From Zhengitettix transpicula (taxonomy: Eukaryota; Arthropoda; Insecta; Orthoptera; Tetrigidae), in contig CM073592.1 of NCBI GenBank assembly GCA_037074705.1, positions 88,539,129 to 88,603,128 on the forward strand: DNA of 64,000 nucleotides, given 5' to 3'. The position numbers were made by a program, and so were the translations under genes. Numbering within the stretch: position 1 is the stretch's first letter; every line of letters starts with the position of its first letter. Below, piece after piece: positions 45,379 through 57,427 of the stretch. The notes beneath the pieces are model-generated. The model searched no databases, was not told where the DNA came from, and saw only the letters and a list, made by a program, of their open reading frames with translations.

Positions 45379-46318
45379 AATGCCAATTAATTAGGCCAGT
45401 AATTGTTTGGACATAAAATTTGAATTGTTTTATAAATCCATTGTAGTGGTCTAATCGATCAAAGCAACAATGGAGAAGCGAGCTCGACTGCTTTGTCGAA
45501 AAGTCAACAAATGCACCGGGAAAGCCTTCGTTCTTTGTTAGTCAAAATGGCGTTTGCGCGCACGAAAGTCTAAGTCAGTTTTACGTCTACAGCCAGCCAG
45601 GAAAGTCTAAGTCAGTTTTACGTCTACAGCCAGCCAGGAAAGTCTAAGTCAGTTTATCGTCTACAGGCTTCCAGGAAAGGAGGCACATTATAACAATTTT
45701 TTCACCAAGATACCTTGCAGTCTATTTCAAATCAATAAAAATAACAGTATAAGTCTACAGCAAATCATCAGTTCCAGCAATAAGGGGAAGACGACATCCG
45801 ATTGCTGCCCAAGGAGAGGTTCATCCAAGGCTCCGGGTATTTGTCTGCGTTCTATTCGCCGGTGAGCGTGTAAATTCTGTGAGAACTAGAATCTGTGATA
45901 ATAGCGATTTGCATTTATCGTGTTGTGTAGGGGAAACAAAGAATGCTGGTGCCAGACGAACAGTATGTAAGTAACCAAATTTTAATTATAATAACTCTAA
46001 ACGCTAATTAAAGGATAGAGTCAGATTTCGTTCGTTCGTTCACTTTCTTCTAGTTTTCTTTCATTTTATCGACATATTGCTTAGGTAAATTGTAAACTGT
46101 TTTTTTTAATAAGATTTCAAATAATTATTTTGTGTTCATTATCAAACCCAGTAAAGGCCCTGAGAGAACAGATCTCAAATTTTGTTTGTAATTATCTTTT
46201 ATTCGTTGAAAGCCACAAAACAAAATAAATATTTTTGTTTGTTAATTATTCATAAGTTTTTCATTTATATTAACCCTTCATATTTAATAATTCCTTTAAA
46301 TTAATTTAACGCTATTAG

Positions 46319-46321
<3 letters not shown>
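45376..46321 (+). mobile_element. LTR-like unit B
   Basis: Starts TGTAATGCCAATTAATTAGG after ATAT and ends near TATTAGTCA in a second TA tract. Close to unit A. It contains TCAGATTTCGTTCGTTCG and ATCAAACCCAGTAAAGGCCC like the other units. 45564-45674 is a 37-bp tandem repeat of three units. The right boundary is ambiguous within TA repeats. Confidence 0.55.
45564..45674. repeat. 37-bp tandem repeat, three units
   Basis: GAAAGTCTAAGTCAGTTTTA plus CGTCTACAGCCAGCCAG repeats at 45564, 45601 and 45638. The first two units are identical and the third has a few changes. It lies inside LTR-like unit B. Confidence 0.95.

Positions 46322-46399
<78 letters not shown>
46322..46399. repeat. (TA)n-(TG)n microsatellite
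   Basis: About 36 bp of TA followed by about 42 bp of TG. Confidence 0.95.
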
Positions 46400-46401
<2 letters not shown>

Positions 46402-46950
46402 AAACAGATAATTACAAAATGTTGATAAGTTCAAGTCTCCTTTCATATATTTGTAGGAATAAATTACAAATTGTCGATCAATTCATGTACCTTGAAAGTT
46501 TTTGACGAATAACGGCTACAGCACGAAGGAAATAAGGTCACGTATTGCATTGCCCAAGACAGCTCTCACCAAGTAGAACCTGATAAAGTGCTTCATTTGG
46601 AACAGGGCTTTGTGTGGATCAGAACATGGACATCAATAAAGAGAAAGAAGAAACTTTGTGTTGGAGAAGAATTGAAAAAAATTAAATTGTCAGAGTGGTA
46701 AAAATAAATTAAAATGATCTCATGAGAGTAAATGAGAAGAGATCGATAATGAATACAATTTTCAAGAGAAAGGTAAACTGATTGGACCTTTTTTAAGGAG
46801 AAAGTATTAACTGCGTAACCGAAGAACACATGGAGTTCCTGGTGGTGGAAGAACAGTGAAATACTTATATTTTGACTTCAATATACAAGCTTAGTTCAAA
46901 ATTAGAAGTTTTAATAAGCCTCATATCTAATATTTCATAATTTGATAATA

Positions 46951-48245
46951 CCACTGTGAACAAAAAGTAAGGTGAATTTATTTAAAAAATATAAATTCTT
47001 TATTTATTCTTCCAAATAAATTTCATCACCTTCAAAGTAATCCCGTCCGATAAAACGCACCTTTTCCAACGCTTTTTCCAGTCCTCGAAATAGTTGGAAT
47101 AGTCTTTTTCTGGTATAGCCTTCAAGACCTTCTTCGATTCGGTTTTTATTTTCTCTTTCATGTCAAAACGGCGTCCCCGCATTGGCCTTTTGAGTTTGCT
47201 GAATAGCCAGAAGTCGCACGGAGCCAAATCAGGCGAATACGGTGGTTGCGGAACGATATGAGTTGAGTTTTTTTGCAAAAAAGTCGCGAAGAACCAATTC
47301 AGTATGACATGGTGCATTATTGTGATGAAGGAACCAAGAGTTGTTCGCCCATAATTCCGGCCGTTTCAGACGAATAGCTTCACGCAAACGACGGATATGG
47401 TTCAAATAATATACTTAGTTGACAGTTTGGCCTGGCGGAAGGAATTCATAGTGCACCACACCACGATAATCATAGAAAACTGTCAACATGACCTTGATTT
47501 TCGATCGACTTTGTCGCGGTCTTTTCGGTTTTGCTTCACCTTTTGCACGATATTCGCTGCATTGGTCGGTGGTTTCAGGGTCGTATGCGTAAATCCATGT
47601 CTCGTCTCCAGTAATGATGCATTTCAAGTGGTCCTGATAGTCAGACAGCAAAGTTTCACACACACCAACGCGACGCTTTTTTCCCAAAAAATTGAGCGAT
47701 TTTGGCACCAATCGAGACTTGACGCGTTTGAGACACAAAACATTCTTCAAAATGGTTTGGGCTGAGTCAAATGATATTCCAACACTATCAGCGAGATCTC
47801 TAATTGTCCATCGACGATTTTCAAGCTCAAAATCTTTGGTTTCTTGGACGTGGCCCTCTTTGGTAGACGTTGATGGTCGTCCAGATCGCGGTTCGTCTTC
47901 AACGCGTTCTCGGCCCTCTTTGAACTCGTTGTACCACTTATAAACGTATTCTTGTGCCATAGTTTGATCACCAAAGTCCTTCCGCAACATTTTCAACGTT
48001 TCCGCACAAGAATATTCGTTCCGCAAACAAAATTTGATGCAAGTTCTTTGCGCAACAAAATCACCCATTGTAAAAATCGAAAAATTCACTTTTAGTTGTT
48101 TACAAAAAACACGTGTAACTCGGAGATAATTAAACCTTTTAACAAACAGACGCTTGGCAAATATTATAGACAGTCCTACCAACCTACCTTCCTAATACCC
48201 GGGAGTTTTAAATGACAATTTCACCTTACTTTTTTATCACAGTTG
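46951..48245 (-). mobile_element. mariner-type DNA transposon
   Basis: 1295-bp element with terminal inverted repeats: the left end CCACTGTGAACAAAAAGTAA and, reading in from the right, CAACTGTGATAAAAAAGTAA, continuing GGTGAA in both. TA dinucleotides flank both ends (46949-46950 and 48246-48247), the Tc1/mariner target duplication. Size and content are typical of mariner. The transposase runs on the minus strand. The ends look intact, so it could in principle be mobilised in trans. Confidence 0.92.
47000..48068 (-). pseudogene. mariner transposase, disrupted
   Basis: ATG 48068 (MGDFVAQRTCIKFCLRNEYS) opens a frame of about 217 codons with the helix-turn-helix DNA-binding half (including EDEPRSGRPSTS) and the first catalytic Asp in ITGDETWIYAYDPET. 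The frame stops after PPGQTVN at 47415. A second open piece (47000-47317) holds YSPDLAPCDFWLF with the third catalytic Asp and the normal C-terminus. The middle, where the second Asp (HDNA motif) belongs, is in broken frames. A catalytically dead DD34D transposase. Open frames on the plus strand here are shadows. Confidence 0.9.
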
Positions 48246-48249
48246 TATA

Positions 48250-50235
48250 TAATACATCAGTCTACGAAAAAGAATTATCTTTGGAATGTCGCATATTAAG
48301 ATCAAACTTAATAAATTAATATCAAACGAGATACTGAATATCTCAACATCTATGACGTTTTTTAACAATGTTTGACAAGTATCATCTTTGTATTTTAAAT
48401 TTATTCTCGGCGTTTCAGCATGATCTCAGTTTGTAAAAGATCTACATGGTTCTTTATTGGTTATTGTCAATCTCTTTCATATTATGTAATTGTAACGGAC
48501 ATTCAGTATTTTATAATTTTTGTATAATTCGACGGGTGACATAATCACTTATCCTGCTCCTATGTAGCGGAATCTTTATTAATTAATGAGTGTATAAATT
48601 CATCGTATTCCTCTATATCGATTAATATTTTGTAGCAGCGTCTTTGAAATAAACGTAATATAGCTTACATAAATAAATTTCTTTTCACAATTACGTAAAT
48701 ATTTAAATCGACAATATTAAGGACAAATAGAAATATGCATCGTGGAGAGAGTAATATAATAATAACTCTTAAGAGGTACAGTCAGCTGGAACTTGCGAAT
48801 GTTCAACACGCCACACGGTTACGGAGACACGGCAACTTAACTGATCGTTTGGCGGACATTTGAAATTCCGCGTTCCACGGATGACGTGTGTCCCGATCGG
48901 CAGTCAGTGATATTTTTAATTAATATCGCTATTTGCTAACAACAATCCGATTTAGAGAGAGGAGAGCGTGATCTGAGACGACACGGTTCAGCCACGACTT
49001 TATGTGTATTATATTTTATCGCCACGACTCTATAAAGTATTTATCACATTAAATGTGATAAAAGTAGGAATTAAATTTATCATTTCATAGTAGACTTCAG
49101 CATTTTATGTGGGTGTACATCGATACATATTTAATGTGCATAAACAGTGTCCCCACACGGAGGTAACAAGTAGAGACATCTGCCAACTACCAACCGCAAC
49201 TACCAGCGAACAAACTAAATTAGCGCAGTCTGCCGCCAACAATTTATACAGTTTGTAGAGAGAGGAAGAATTCCTAGATTACCTGAAATTAAGGCCTTGT
49301 GCTTTTGATGTAATTATAGCTTCCGCCCCATCTCACATAAAATAGTGACAACTTGTGTACAACAATCCATAATGCGTTCAAATACGTTAATATTTTGATA
49401 GCCGTGTAGATGGGGCAAAATTAACAAATTTACAAGAAGGTAAATACACAGAATTTAGAAATATAATTTTTAATAGAATTATTGTTTTATTGAAACACTG
49501 AAAAATAATTACTGCGTGAAGTTTTGGCAAAAGTGTATCATATGAAAAAAATTTACAGATGCACAAACTATCATAAATTTTATTTCAGATTTCTCTTGAA
49601 GTTGTATCTACTTAAGTGTCGAATATTTGTGAAATTTTAAAGCTTGAAAATTTCTTAATTTTTAAATAATTATGCACAGGTCCACCACAATTCTTCTCTT
49701 TTCAAATAGCCCAAGAAAACGAACAAATCTTCATAGAGGGAGTGTAGATACATGCATAGGTGAAGGTAGGGTCGGTGTCTGATGTCAGAAGTCGTTCAGG
49801 AAGATGTCAGCAACCGTGATTGGATGATTGGTAGTGACTTCCGTCTGTTCCTCCCTGTCGCCCTGGTCGGAACGGTTTACAAACATGTAGAACTTTGTAG
49901 AACAGCGTTTCGCCGTAAATCATACGTCCATCGGTGTCGGCGTAATTCCCAGCCAGTGTATAGAGATCAATTTTCTACCCACGAACCAGTATTGTTGCAG
50001 TAATTTTCTATGAGATTTTATTGCATAAATTATATTGAATATATTTCGTTGGAAAAATCAATATAATTATGAATTCGCCTTTCCATTTAAATGGTAAAGT
50101 TCACCAAGTACTATACGACAGTAAAAATTAACTCGAGTTATATTTCTTCTAAAGTTAATCTTAGCAGAATTGTGAGTTACCTGAATATTTCTGATTATTT
50201 TTTACGCATTCAGGTATAAGCTACAATATTGACCA
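48250..50235. other. Intergenic DNA with a CG-richer patch
   Basis: No exon recognised. 48.75-49.3 kb is richer in CG than its surroundings and could be an old repeat or an unrecognised 5' region. It includes a 23-bp palindrome at 49040-49062. 49782-50003 is open for 73 codons without similarity I know. Confidence 0.4.
49040..49062. repeat. Perfect 11-bp palindrome arms
   Basis: TTTATCACATT, one A, then AATGTGATAAA. It could be a symmetric protein-binding site or chance. Confidence 0.7.
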
Positions 50236-50238
50236 CGA

Positions 50239-50320
50239 GCCAATCAGTGCGTGTCACGTGAATTGTCAGTCTGGCAGTCTTTTCTTTTGCTATAAATGCC
50301 GACTCCAAATAACAGCTCCG
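50239..50320 (+). promoter_or_regulatory. Possible core promoter (CCAAT, E-box, TATA)
   Basis: GCCAATCAG at 50239, CACGTG at 50255-50260 and TATAAATG at 50291 are spaced as in a TATA-type RNA polymerase II promoter. An ATG about 75 bp after the TATA box (ATGGAAAAATAA) opens only a two-codon frame, so any product would need splicing. No gene was identified downstream. Confidence 0.35.
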
Positions 50321-50399
50321 AAAACAATTCTCACAGTTAAACCACCCTGACCATTTACAAGTACAATGGAAAAATAAATTTTCTGGGAAGCTGATAGAC

Positions 50400-52370
50400 A
50401 GTTAAAAGATTTGCGTTAACGTAATTAAGTGACGCATTGAGTTGATTTTATCCTGTTGAGTGCACAATCCAACTCTATAACAACCAGCGAACCATGTGCC
50501 ATCTCCTTCCAACCAATGATATGTACCAAAAAGAGAAAGAATTATTGGCTTACCTCAAATTAGCGGCCGGTGTTTCAATATTGCACGTATTTTTCACAAT
50601 ACTTGCGAGCGAGCAATCATTTTTTGGCAATCATTTTTAATTAACTTACTTGCAAATAAAATATTGGATTTTCAGGTTCGTTTGACACTAAAATTGAAAT
50701 AGGGCCATTTAAAAGTATAAAAAATTGGGGCTCGCTAATAAATGGTTTGACATTGTGGAAATAAAAGCGATGGTGACACAAATATATTTGAGTTTATTCC
50801 ACATTTGTAGAAACGTGTAGACAGGTAAATTATTTTGTGTGGAATTAAGAAACCTCTCAATGTAAATGAGTTTTTTTCAGCAGGACTTTTAGTCTTATTT
50901 AGAAACCTCTAAAAGGACTGCACTTATCTGTCACATATGTCAAGCCTCTGTGTTACCTAATTATTAATAAGGTATTGTAAAATAATATTAATGAAATTAT
51001 ATTTTTATTTTTCTCTTTATTAATTTATTAATATTATATATTAAAGAAATTAACGATAATTTAATTATAAATGAATGAAAATGTATAAAAACGTCATTAA
51101 TTTAGTTAGTTACTTAAAGTAAAATTAAAACCTAAAATTAGTTACTACTTTAAAAGACTTAATTTTAATTATGGAAGATTCAAATTTAGTGTATTTAAAT
51201 CCTATACATATTTATCTTTGGCACTTTGTGTTTCTGATGAATTCATTAACGAACGTAACTTGCGTTAGAGTGATTAGTTCTTTTAATCGCTTTCAGTTGA
51301 TTTTATCGTGATTGATTGTATGTAGACTAATGTAATTGAAAGAATCAAACATAATCCTCAAATACACGTAAACGGAGGATTTTTAAATTACCTGAAAAAA
51401 TAAAACAAATTAAGAAATAATTTTTCTTTGGTTTTAAAAAAAGTACCTGGCAAGAAAAGATTAAAAATAATTTATGTTGAGTATTAATTTCAGTATTAGT
51501 TTTCATTAACAAATTTGAGTGTCTCTTCATTTATAAATAGGTTGAATTTATTTAATTGGCACAGGCCACATCATTTATTGTAACGAGTAACTTTATATGT
51601 CTACATATAAATGTACTAATTATTAATTATGTTTTCATGTATTGTAATTTGTAATTCATGAAAATAAAAACATATACTTACGTATTTACCATTATAATGG
51701 TACAATATTTTCAGTAAAGCAATTTATCTTATTCGTCACACTATACTTGTCTAAACCCAAACTTATTTATTTATTGGTCTTGTAAATCATAAACTCAATG
51801 ACAAAAACACAATTATTTGGTACTGTGCATATTGTCGTGCATTTCTACTGCACAGATGTAATTCGACGTCAGCGTTCGTCATTGGACGTTGTGACAATGG
51901 AGCAGCATACATTTAAATATCATACAGAAACGCTTTGATATGAAAGCTCAGGCTTTGTGAAAATAATCCATTGTTCAATCCGAAAGGATTCTTTCTTAGA
52001 AACCCGTCCTCAGATATTTTCTTATCTCACAACTAGTGAGAGAGCATGAAAGGATACATAGAATTCTTGCTTCCAGTAGCATGTATTCATTGAAATGATA
52101 TCGTGTACAGAAGTAATCGCAAATAATAGGGAAATAAATTTGTTTCTTATATATATTTTAATCTAAAACATATTTTTATACCAGAAGAATACAAATAATT
52201 TAATTTTTTTAAAAATATAATATGAAATTATTGTTTTTCCGCTGTTGTAAAAGTTTTAATGTCGGTTACAGATTTCAGCAGACACACTTTTTAAATTAAA
52301 AGGCTACATATTTCAGACAGTGCTATTTGGTTTTATTTTTTTTTAAAGCATATATATACCAAAAGTGGTA
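50400..52370. other. AT-rich intergenic DNA, nothing recognised
   Basis: No repeats with clear boundaries or exon-like frames. Confidence 0.45.
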
Positions 52371-52379
52371 TTGAAATGT

Positions 52380-52695
52380 ATTTTAGTTCATTTAATTAAT
52401 AATTTTTCTGACTAATGACTGTGTTGTTTATTTATTTTTTACATGATAATATCAGATTATATTATAATCGCTTAATAATATGTTAACATATTAAATATCA
52501 TAATCCATTAGAACTGTCATTCGACGCAGTCCATGATTGTAAAATCATATTTTTTCTTCTTATTTAGCGTTTAGATCCTTATATTCAAAACTGTGTATTA
52601 CCTGAAGAAGTCCAAAGTTTGTGGACGGAAGGTTGTATTGAATTGATGTTTTGTTTTAATTAATTAATAAATATTTTCTGACATATTATCTGTGT
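52380..52695. repeat. Retroelement end with hammerhead-like motif and flanking direct repeat
   Basis: TTAATTAATAATTTTTCTGACTAATGACTGTGTTGTTTATT (two parts, 52391-52432) recurs at about 52658-52706 as TTAATTAATAAATATTTTCT then GTGTTGTTTATTTATT. Between them lies CCTGAAGAAGTCC ... TGGACGGAAGG at 52601-52631, the same CTGAAGA-stem-GAA pattern as at 41.93 kb. Confidence 0.55.
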
Positions 52696-52915
52696 TGTTT
52701 ATTTATTTTATAATGAAATATATGATTCTGGCTAAACCGCGGCTATATTTCGAACTTTGAATTCATCTGAATATAAGTGGATAGACCTTCCCCTACGTTG
52801 TATAGGATAGTAAATTATGGACGATGAAATATATGTAAGCAAAGCCGAAACGCATAAAAGTATATTCATGCTCCTACATTTTAGGTCACACACACACACA
52901 AACACACATTTATAT

Positions 52916-54033
52916 TGTAATGCCTTGAAAGTCAGGCATTGATTCTGATTAATGGCCTGGACAGTAGCGTGTTGACTTAGGATCGAGGGGCAGTTTGGGC
53001 GGTCTGAAGAATTTAGAACCGCGCACGTGTGAGTGCGGGGGGTGAGAATACAAGTGCAAAGTAATTACGGGTCCTGTCTCGATGTGACATGACATAGTAG
53101 CAGGCTATTTGCTAAGGAACTGCATAACGTAAATCTCGGGAGGAAACTGTCAACGGGCAGTTGCGACGTAGTTTTGGAACAAAAGAAAAGAGAAGGGACT
53201 GGGATATATAAAGAGGAGATAAGATTTTTGGAAGTTAGTTAGCGTGGAAGAGGGGTGCTGTGAGCACCAAGACTGAAGTTAGTTAGAGTGGAGTCAGGAG
53301 CTGGTGTTAGAGTGGGAGAGGGAGCTGTGAGCACCGAAGTTGAGTGTTGGTTGTGGAGGCGTACGGCGAGCACCGAGTATGGAGAAATTTTGCAGCCTGC
53401 GAGAGAAATAGCAAAATTATTCAATGATAAACATTTTTGTATGCAGAAGTTCAATCTGTTGTAATATCAAAATTTGACCACTGTCTTCGATGGAAGGAGA
53501 CCAGGACATTGCATCCAGTGTCTAGTAGTTTTCACCACGAGCAAGTGAGATGTCCTTCACGAACGGAGAAGCAGCTTTCATCAAACCAACCGTGTGTGTT
53601 AGAGTCAGTGTTTAAACGTCCAGTCTATAAAGTGTGTGAGTAATGAACGAGCCAAATGTTCCTGAGTAATCGTAAGTTGAAATTTCATGGTATTAATATG
53701 TGTAAACGTAATTAAAAGATACAGTCAGATATCGTTCTTTTCTTTTGTGCTAATAAAATAAACTCTTTTAAATTTAGAATCAATCTGGTAGAATAAGTTC
53801 GTTAATAAGTTTCGTCGATGTCTAGACGATTAAATATTTCTGTTTAATTTAAAGATAAATGTTGGGTTCTTTGATTATTTAAGTGTTCTGTCCGTTATCA
53901 AACCCAGTAAAGACCCATAAGAGAAAGAGATTTTTTTAATAATATTAAAGTGTATAATTGCAAATTTTTGATAAATAAATTTTGTTGGTTAAAATATAAT
54001 TTTTTTTATTTCGGCATCCCGTTGTTTATTACA
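52916..54033 (+). mobile_element. LTR-like unit D
   Basis: 1118 bp, TGTAATGCCTTGAAAGTCAG to GTTTATTACA, flanked by ATAT on both sides. TATATAAAGAGG at about 53203 is a TATA box placed as in unit C, followed by short GTTAGTTAGCGTGG/GTGAGCACC repeats (53230-53375). Near the right, TCAGATATCGTTCTTTTCTT and TCAAACCCAGTAAAGACCC match other units. No coding content. Confidence 0.65.
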
Positions 54034-54041
54034 ATATATAT

Positions 54042-55127
54042 TGTGGTAATTAAAAGGAAATAATTGATTAATGAACCAAATTTGGACTCGTATTGCTGGC
54101 GGCATACAAACGCACGACTTGTATACAAGAATATGTGACAATAATACATGATTTCTGGCATTGTCGAAGTTTATTTTACGAGAGGGGAGCAGTGCTCCAG
54201 AGTGTATGGTAGGAGACGGTAGAGAAAGGATATAAATTCAGAAAGTGTGTGGCTGTATATAGTCTAACAGCTATAATATCCAGAACTATCCACGGGTTTC
54301 GAGTCTATGAGCGAATAACTGAAACGATACAACGCCGACTATTATTTTCCCTGAGGCGGAATAGTTCGGAGTCTAGCTTACATTCATGAGTTAGACATTT
54401 TCCTTCAATTATTGGGAGCTCCAGGTTATTGCATCCAGCAGATAACAAACTTTTGAGTGTGGTAGTAGGATTTGATAGAAGGAACAGCGAAGCAAGTGTA
54501 GAGTCATTTTAGCAAGCAGTATGTGTTGCCCGTTAAATGTGTATAATGGCCCGTCTATAAAGTTTTAATATTTGTGTGTGTGAATGATCCCATGTCCTTG
54601 GTACAAGAAAACATTAAGGTAAAACTGCACGACTTACTAATTATAAACGCGTAAGTACATGATATTATCGTCAGATTTCCGATTTCCGAGTTCAGATTTT
54701 AAATTTCATATCTCATATTTTGTATTGTAACGTTCTATTGATTGTTTGAATTAATGCCTTGATAGCTTTGTGAATTTGATTGTTTAATAAGTATTCTTTA
54801 TTGAAGGCCCGGTGATCGGCCAGGACAAATAGCCGTGCTATTATTGTTAAGTATTGATATGTAATGTGATTTAAATAATTTGCTTTAATAAATAAATTTT
54901 TTTGTATGTTTTAAATTTTGATTTTTTCAATTAAAACTTCCGATCATTTTAATTGTTTTACTACACAATTGGCGTCATCAACGAGCGGTTTTTCTTAGAA
55001 AAATTTTAATTGTTTTGGTAATTATTTTATTGGACGCCCGATTTTGCTTTGTAATTATCAAATTATAATCACTACAAATTGACACTGTAACGTGCAGTTA
55101 ATGTTCCTTTGTATTTAATTAAATACT

Positions 55128-55130
<3 letters not shown>
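54042..55130 (+). mobile_element. LTR-like unit E
   Basis: 1089 bp, starting TGTGGTAATTAAAAGG and ending AAATACTACA, flanked by ATAT. It begins only 8 bp after unit D. GGATATAAATTC near 54227 may be its TATA box. An internal TTTTACTACA at about 54957-54966 followed by CAATTGGCGTCATCAACG looks like an LTR end plus primer-binding site, leaving about 160 bp before the final ACTACA. This could be a collapsed element retaining a little internal DNA. Confidence 0.55.

Positions 55131-55162
<32 letters not shown>
55131..55162. repeat. (TA)n microsatellite
   Basis: About 30 bp of TA dinucleotides between unit E and a SINE copy. Confidence 0.9.
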
Positions 55163-55163
<1 letters not shown>

Positions 55164-55165
<2 letters not shown>

Positions 55166-55690
55166 GGGTGTAGACATGTTATGTATAGGGTAATCCACAT
55201 AGTGGCAACTCCCCTCTTATAGCATAGGAAAGTGATTTAAAAGGGGGGATGCGGAAGGATGGAGGAAGGTGGTCAAGGGTTAACTAGGGCCCCCGGTTTA
55301 GTTTAAGGATCCTACCTGGCATTCGCCTAAAAGTAATGAAGGACAAACCTTATAAAAACCTGCATCAGGTAGGTCGGGCATTTGGTACTTGTCCCACGCC
55401 CTTCCGATAGCGGGAGAGGAGTTTGCTGTGGGGACGCAGCATTCCCTTCTCCGTGCCTCGACCAGTTTAGGAGGCAGCTGGCCGACTATTTCAATGGGAA
55501 TAGCGGACAACTCTTACCGTATGACCAAGGTCTGTGACCCCGGAACATACACCTCTCAGAACAGGCCGAGGTGCCTTGGCTTGTGGGAACCTTAGTTCAA
55601 AAACGGAGAGGAAAAGGCATCCCCAAAGGTTCTGCCTGCGAGAGAACATCCCTCGCAAGTATTACCTGCGAGAGAATAGCCCTCGCAGAC
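55164..55690 (-). mobile_element. SINE-like retroposon, copy 7 (second subfamily)
   Basis: Minus-oriented, carrying the CCTCGACCAGTTTAGGAGGC variant. The 3' end lacks poly(T) and abuts TA repeats. The 5' end carries the double hairpin CTGCCTGCGAGAG...CTCGCA and CCTGCGAGAG...CTCGCAG. Resembles copy 4, including the GGGTGTAGACA/GGGTATAGACA 3' end. Confidence 0.8.
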
Positions 55691-55711
55691 CTCTCTTCGT
55701 ATATATATTAT

Positions 55712-56270
55712 ATTTAGGGCAACAGGCTACATGAGGGTGATCCACATTGGGCAACTCTTCTTTAATTGCATAGGAAGGGATTTGAAAGGGGGGATGCGGA
55801 AGGATAGAGGAAGGTAGCCAAGGATTACTAGGGCCCCCGGGCTATATTTTAAGGATCCTACCTGGCATTCGCCTAAAGAAATGCAGGGAAAACCATAGAA
55901 AAACCAGCATCGGGTAGGTCGGGCATTGGGTACTTGTCCCACGCCCTCCCGATAGCGGGAGAGAAGTTTGCTGTGGGGACGCAGCATTCCCTTCTCCGTG
56001 CCTCGACCAGTTTAGGAGGCAGCTGGCCGATTATTCCAATGGGAATAGCGAACAACTCTTACCGTATGCCCAAGGTCTGCGACCCCGGAACATACACCTC
56101 TCAAAACAGGCCGAGGTGCCTCGGTTTGTGGGAACCTTAGTTCAAAAACGGAGAGGAAAAGGCATACCCAAAGGTAGCCCCTTCGTGTCTCTCCTAAAAG
56201 GTTCTGCCTGCGAGAGAAAATCCCTCGCAGGTTACCTGCGAGAAAATTATCTCGCAGGCTTATTTTTGGA
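55712..56270 (-). mobile_element. SINE-like retroposon, copy 8 with 15-bp TSD
   Basis: Flanked by TCGTATATATATTAT at 55697-55711 and 56271-56285. Second-subfamily body, double 5' hairpin at 56206-56262. The 3' end joins the TSD with only TTT on this strand (AAA in sense), so a poly(A) tail is almost absent. Confidence 0.85.
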
Positions 56271-56313
56271 TCGTATATATATTATGACTATTTAAGATTA
56301 CTTATAAATGGGA

Positions 56314-56858
56314 AGTAAGCCTGCGAGAGGATTTCTCGCAGGTGAACCTTCCCAGAGAGCTCTGGCGGGGGCTACCTTTGGGGATGCCCTCACATCTCTC
56401 TGGTTTTTTTGAACTAAGGTTCCCACATGCCGAGGCACCTTGGTCTGTTTTGAGAGGTGTATGTTCTGGGGTCGCAGACCTTGGGCATACGGCAAGAGTT
56501 GTCCGCTATTCCTATTGGAATAGTCGGCCAGCTGCCTCCTAAACAGGCCAAGGCATGGCGAGGGGTAAGCTGCGTCCCCACAGCGAACTCTTCTCCCGTC
56601 ATCGGAAGGGCGTGGGACAAGTACCAAATGCCCGACCTACCCGATGCAGGTTTTTCTAGGGTTTTCCCTGCATTTCTTTAGGCGTATGCCGGGTAGGATC
56701 CTTAAACCATAGCCCGGGGGCCCTAGTTAACCCTTGGCTACCTTCCTCTACCCTTCCGCATCCCCCCTTTCAAATCCCTTCCTATGCTATTAAAGGGGAG
56801 TTGCCCATAGTGGATTACCCTCATGTAGCCTGTTGCCCTAAAAAAAAAAAAAAAAAAA
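56314..56858 (+). mobile_element. SINE-like retroposon, copy 9 (first of a head-to-tail trio)
   Basis: Full length with the 5' hairpin CCTGCGAGAGGATTTCTCGC and a 19-bp A run. TACTTATAAATGGGA precedes it (56299-56313) and follows it (56859-56873). First subfamily (AAACAGGCCAAGGCATGG). Confidence 0.9.
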
Positions 56859-56873
56859 TACTTATAAATGGGA

Positions 56874-57413
56874 TAGTAAGGAAGCCTGCGAGAGGATTTC
56901 TCGTAGGTGAACCTTCCCAGAGAGCTCTGGCGGGGGCTACCTTTGGGGATGCTCTAACATCTCTCTGGTTTTTTTGAACTAAAGTTCCCACTTGCCGAGG
57001 CACCTCGGTCTGTTTTGAGAGGTGTATGTTCCGGGGTCGCAGACCTTGGGCATACGGCAAGAGTTGTCCGCTATTCCTATTGGAATAGTCGGCCAGCTGC
57101 CTCCTAAACAGGCCAAGGCATGGCGAGGGGTAAGCTGCGTCCCCACAGCAAACACCTCTCCCGCTATCGGAAGGGCGTGGGACAAGTACCCAATGCCAGA
57201 CCTACCCGATGCAGGTTTTTCTAAGGTTTTCCCTGCATTCCTTTAGGCGAATGCCGGGTAGGATCCTTAAAATATAGCCCGGGGGCCCTAGTTAACCCTT
57301 GGCTACCTTCCTCTACCCTTCCGCATCCCCCCTTTCAAATCCCTTCCTATGCTATTAAAGGGGAGTTGCCCTAAGTGGATTACCCTCATGTAGCCTATTG
57401 CCCTAAAAAAAAA
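56874..57413 (+). mobile_element. SINE-like retroposon, copy 10 (second of the trio)
   Basis: Full length, first subfamily, short A run. TACTTATAAATGGGA on the left and TACTTATAAATGGA on the right. Confidence 0.9.
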
Positions 57414-57427
57414 TACTTATAAATGGA

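Noticed and set aside
47397..47974. Plus-strand and off-frame open frames across the mariner
   Set aside because: Shadows of the transposase.
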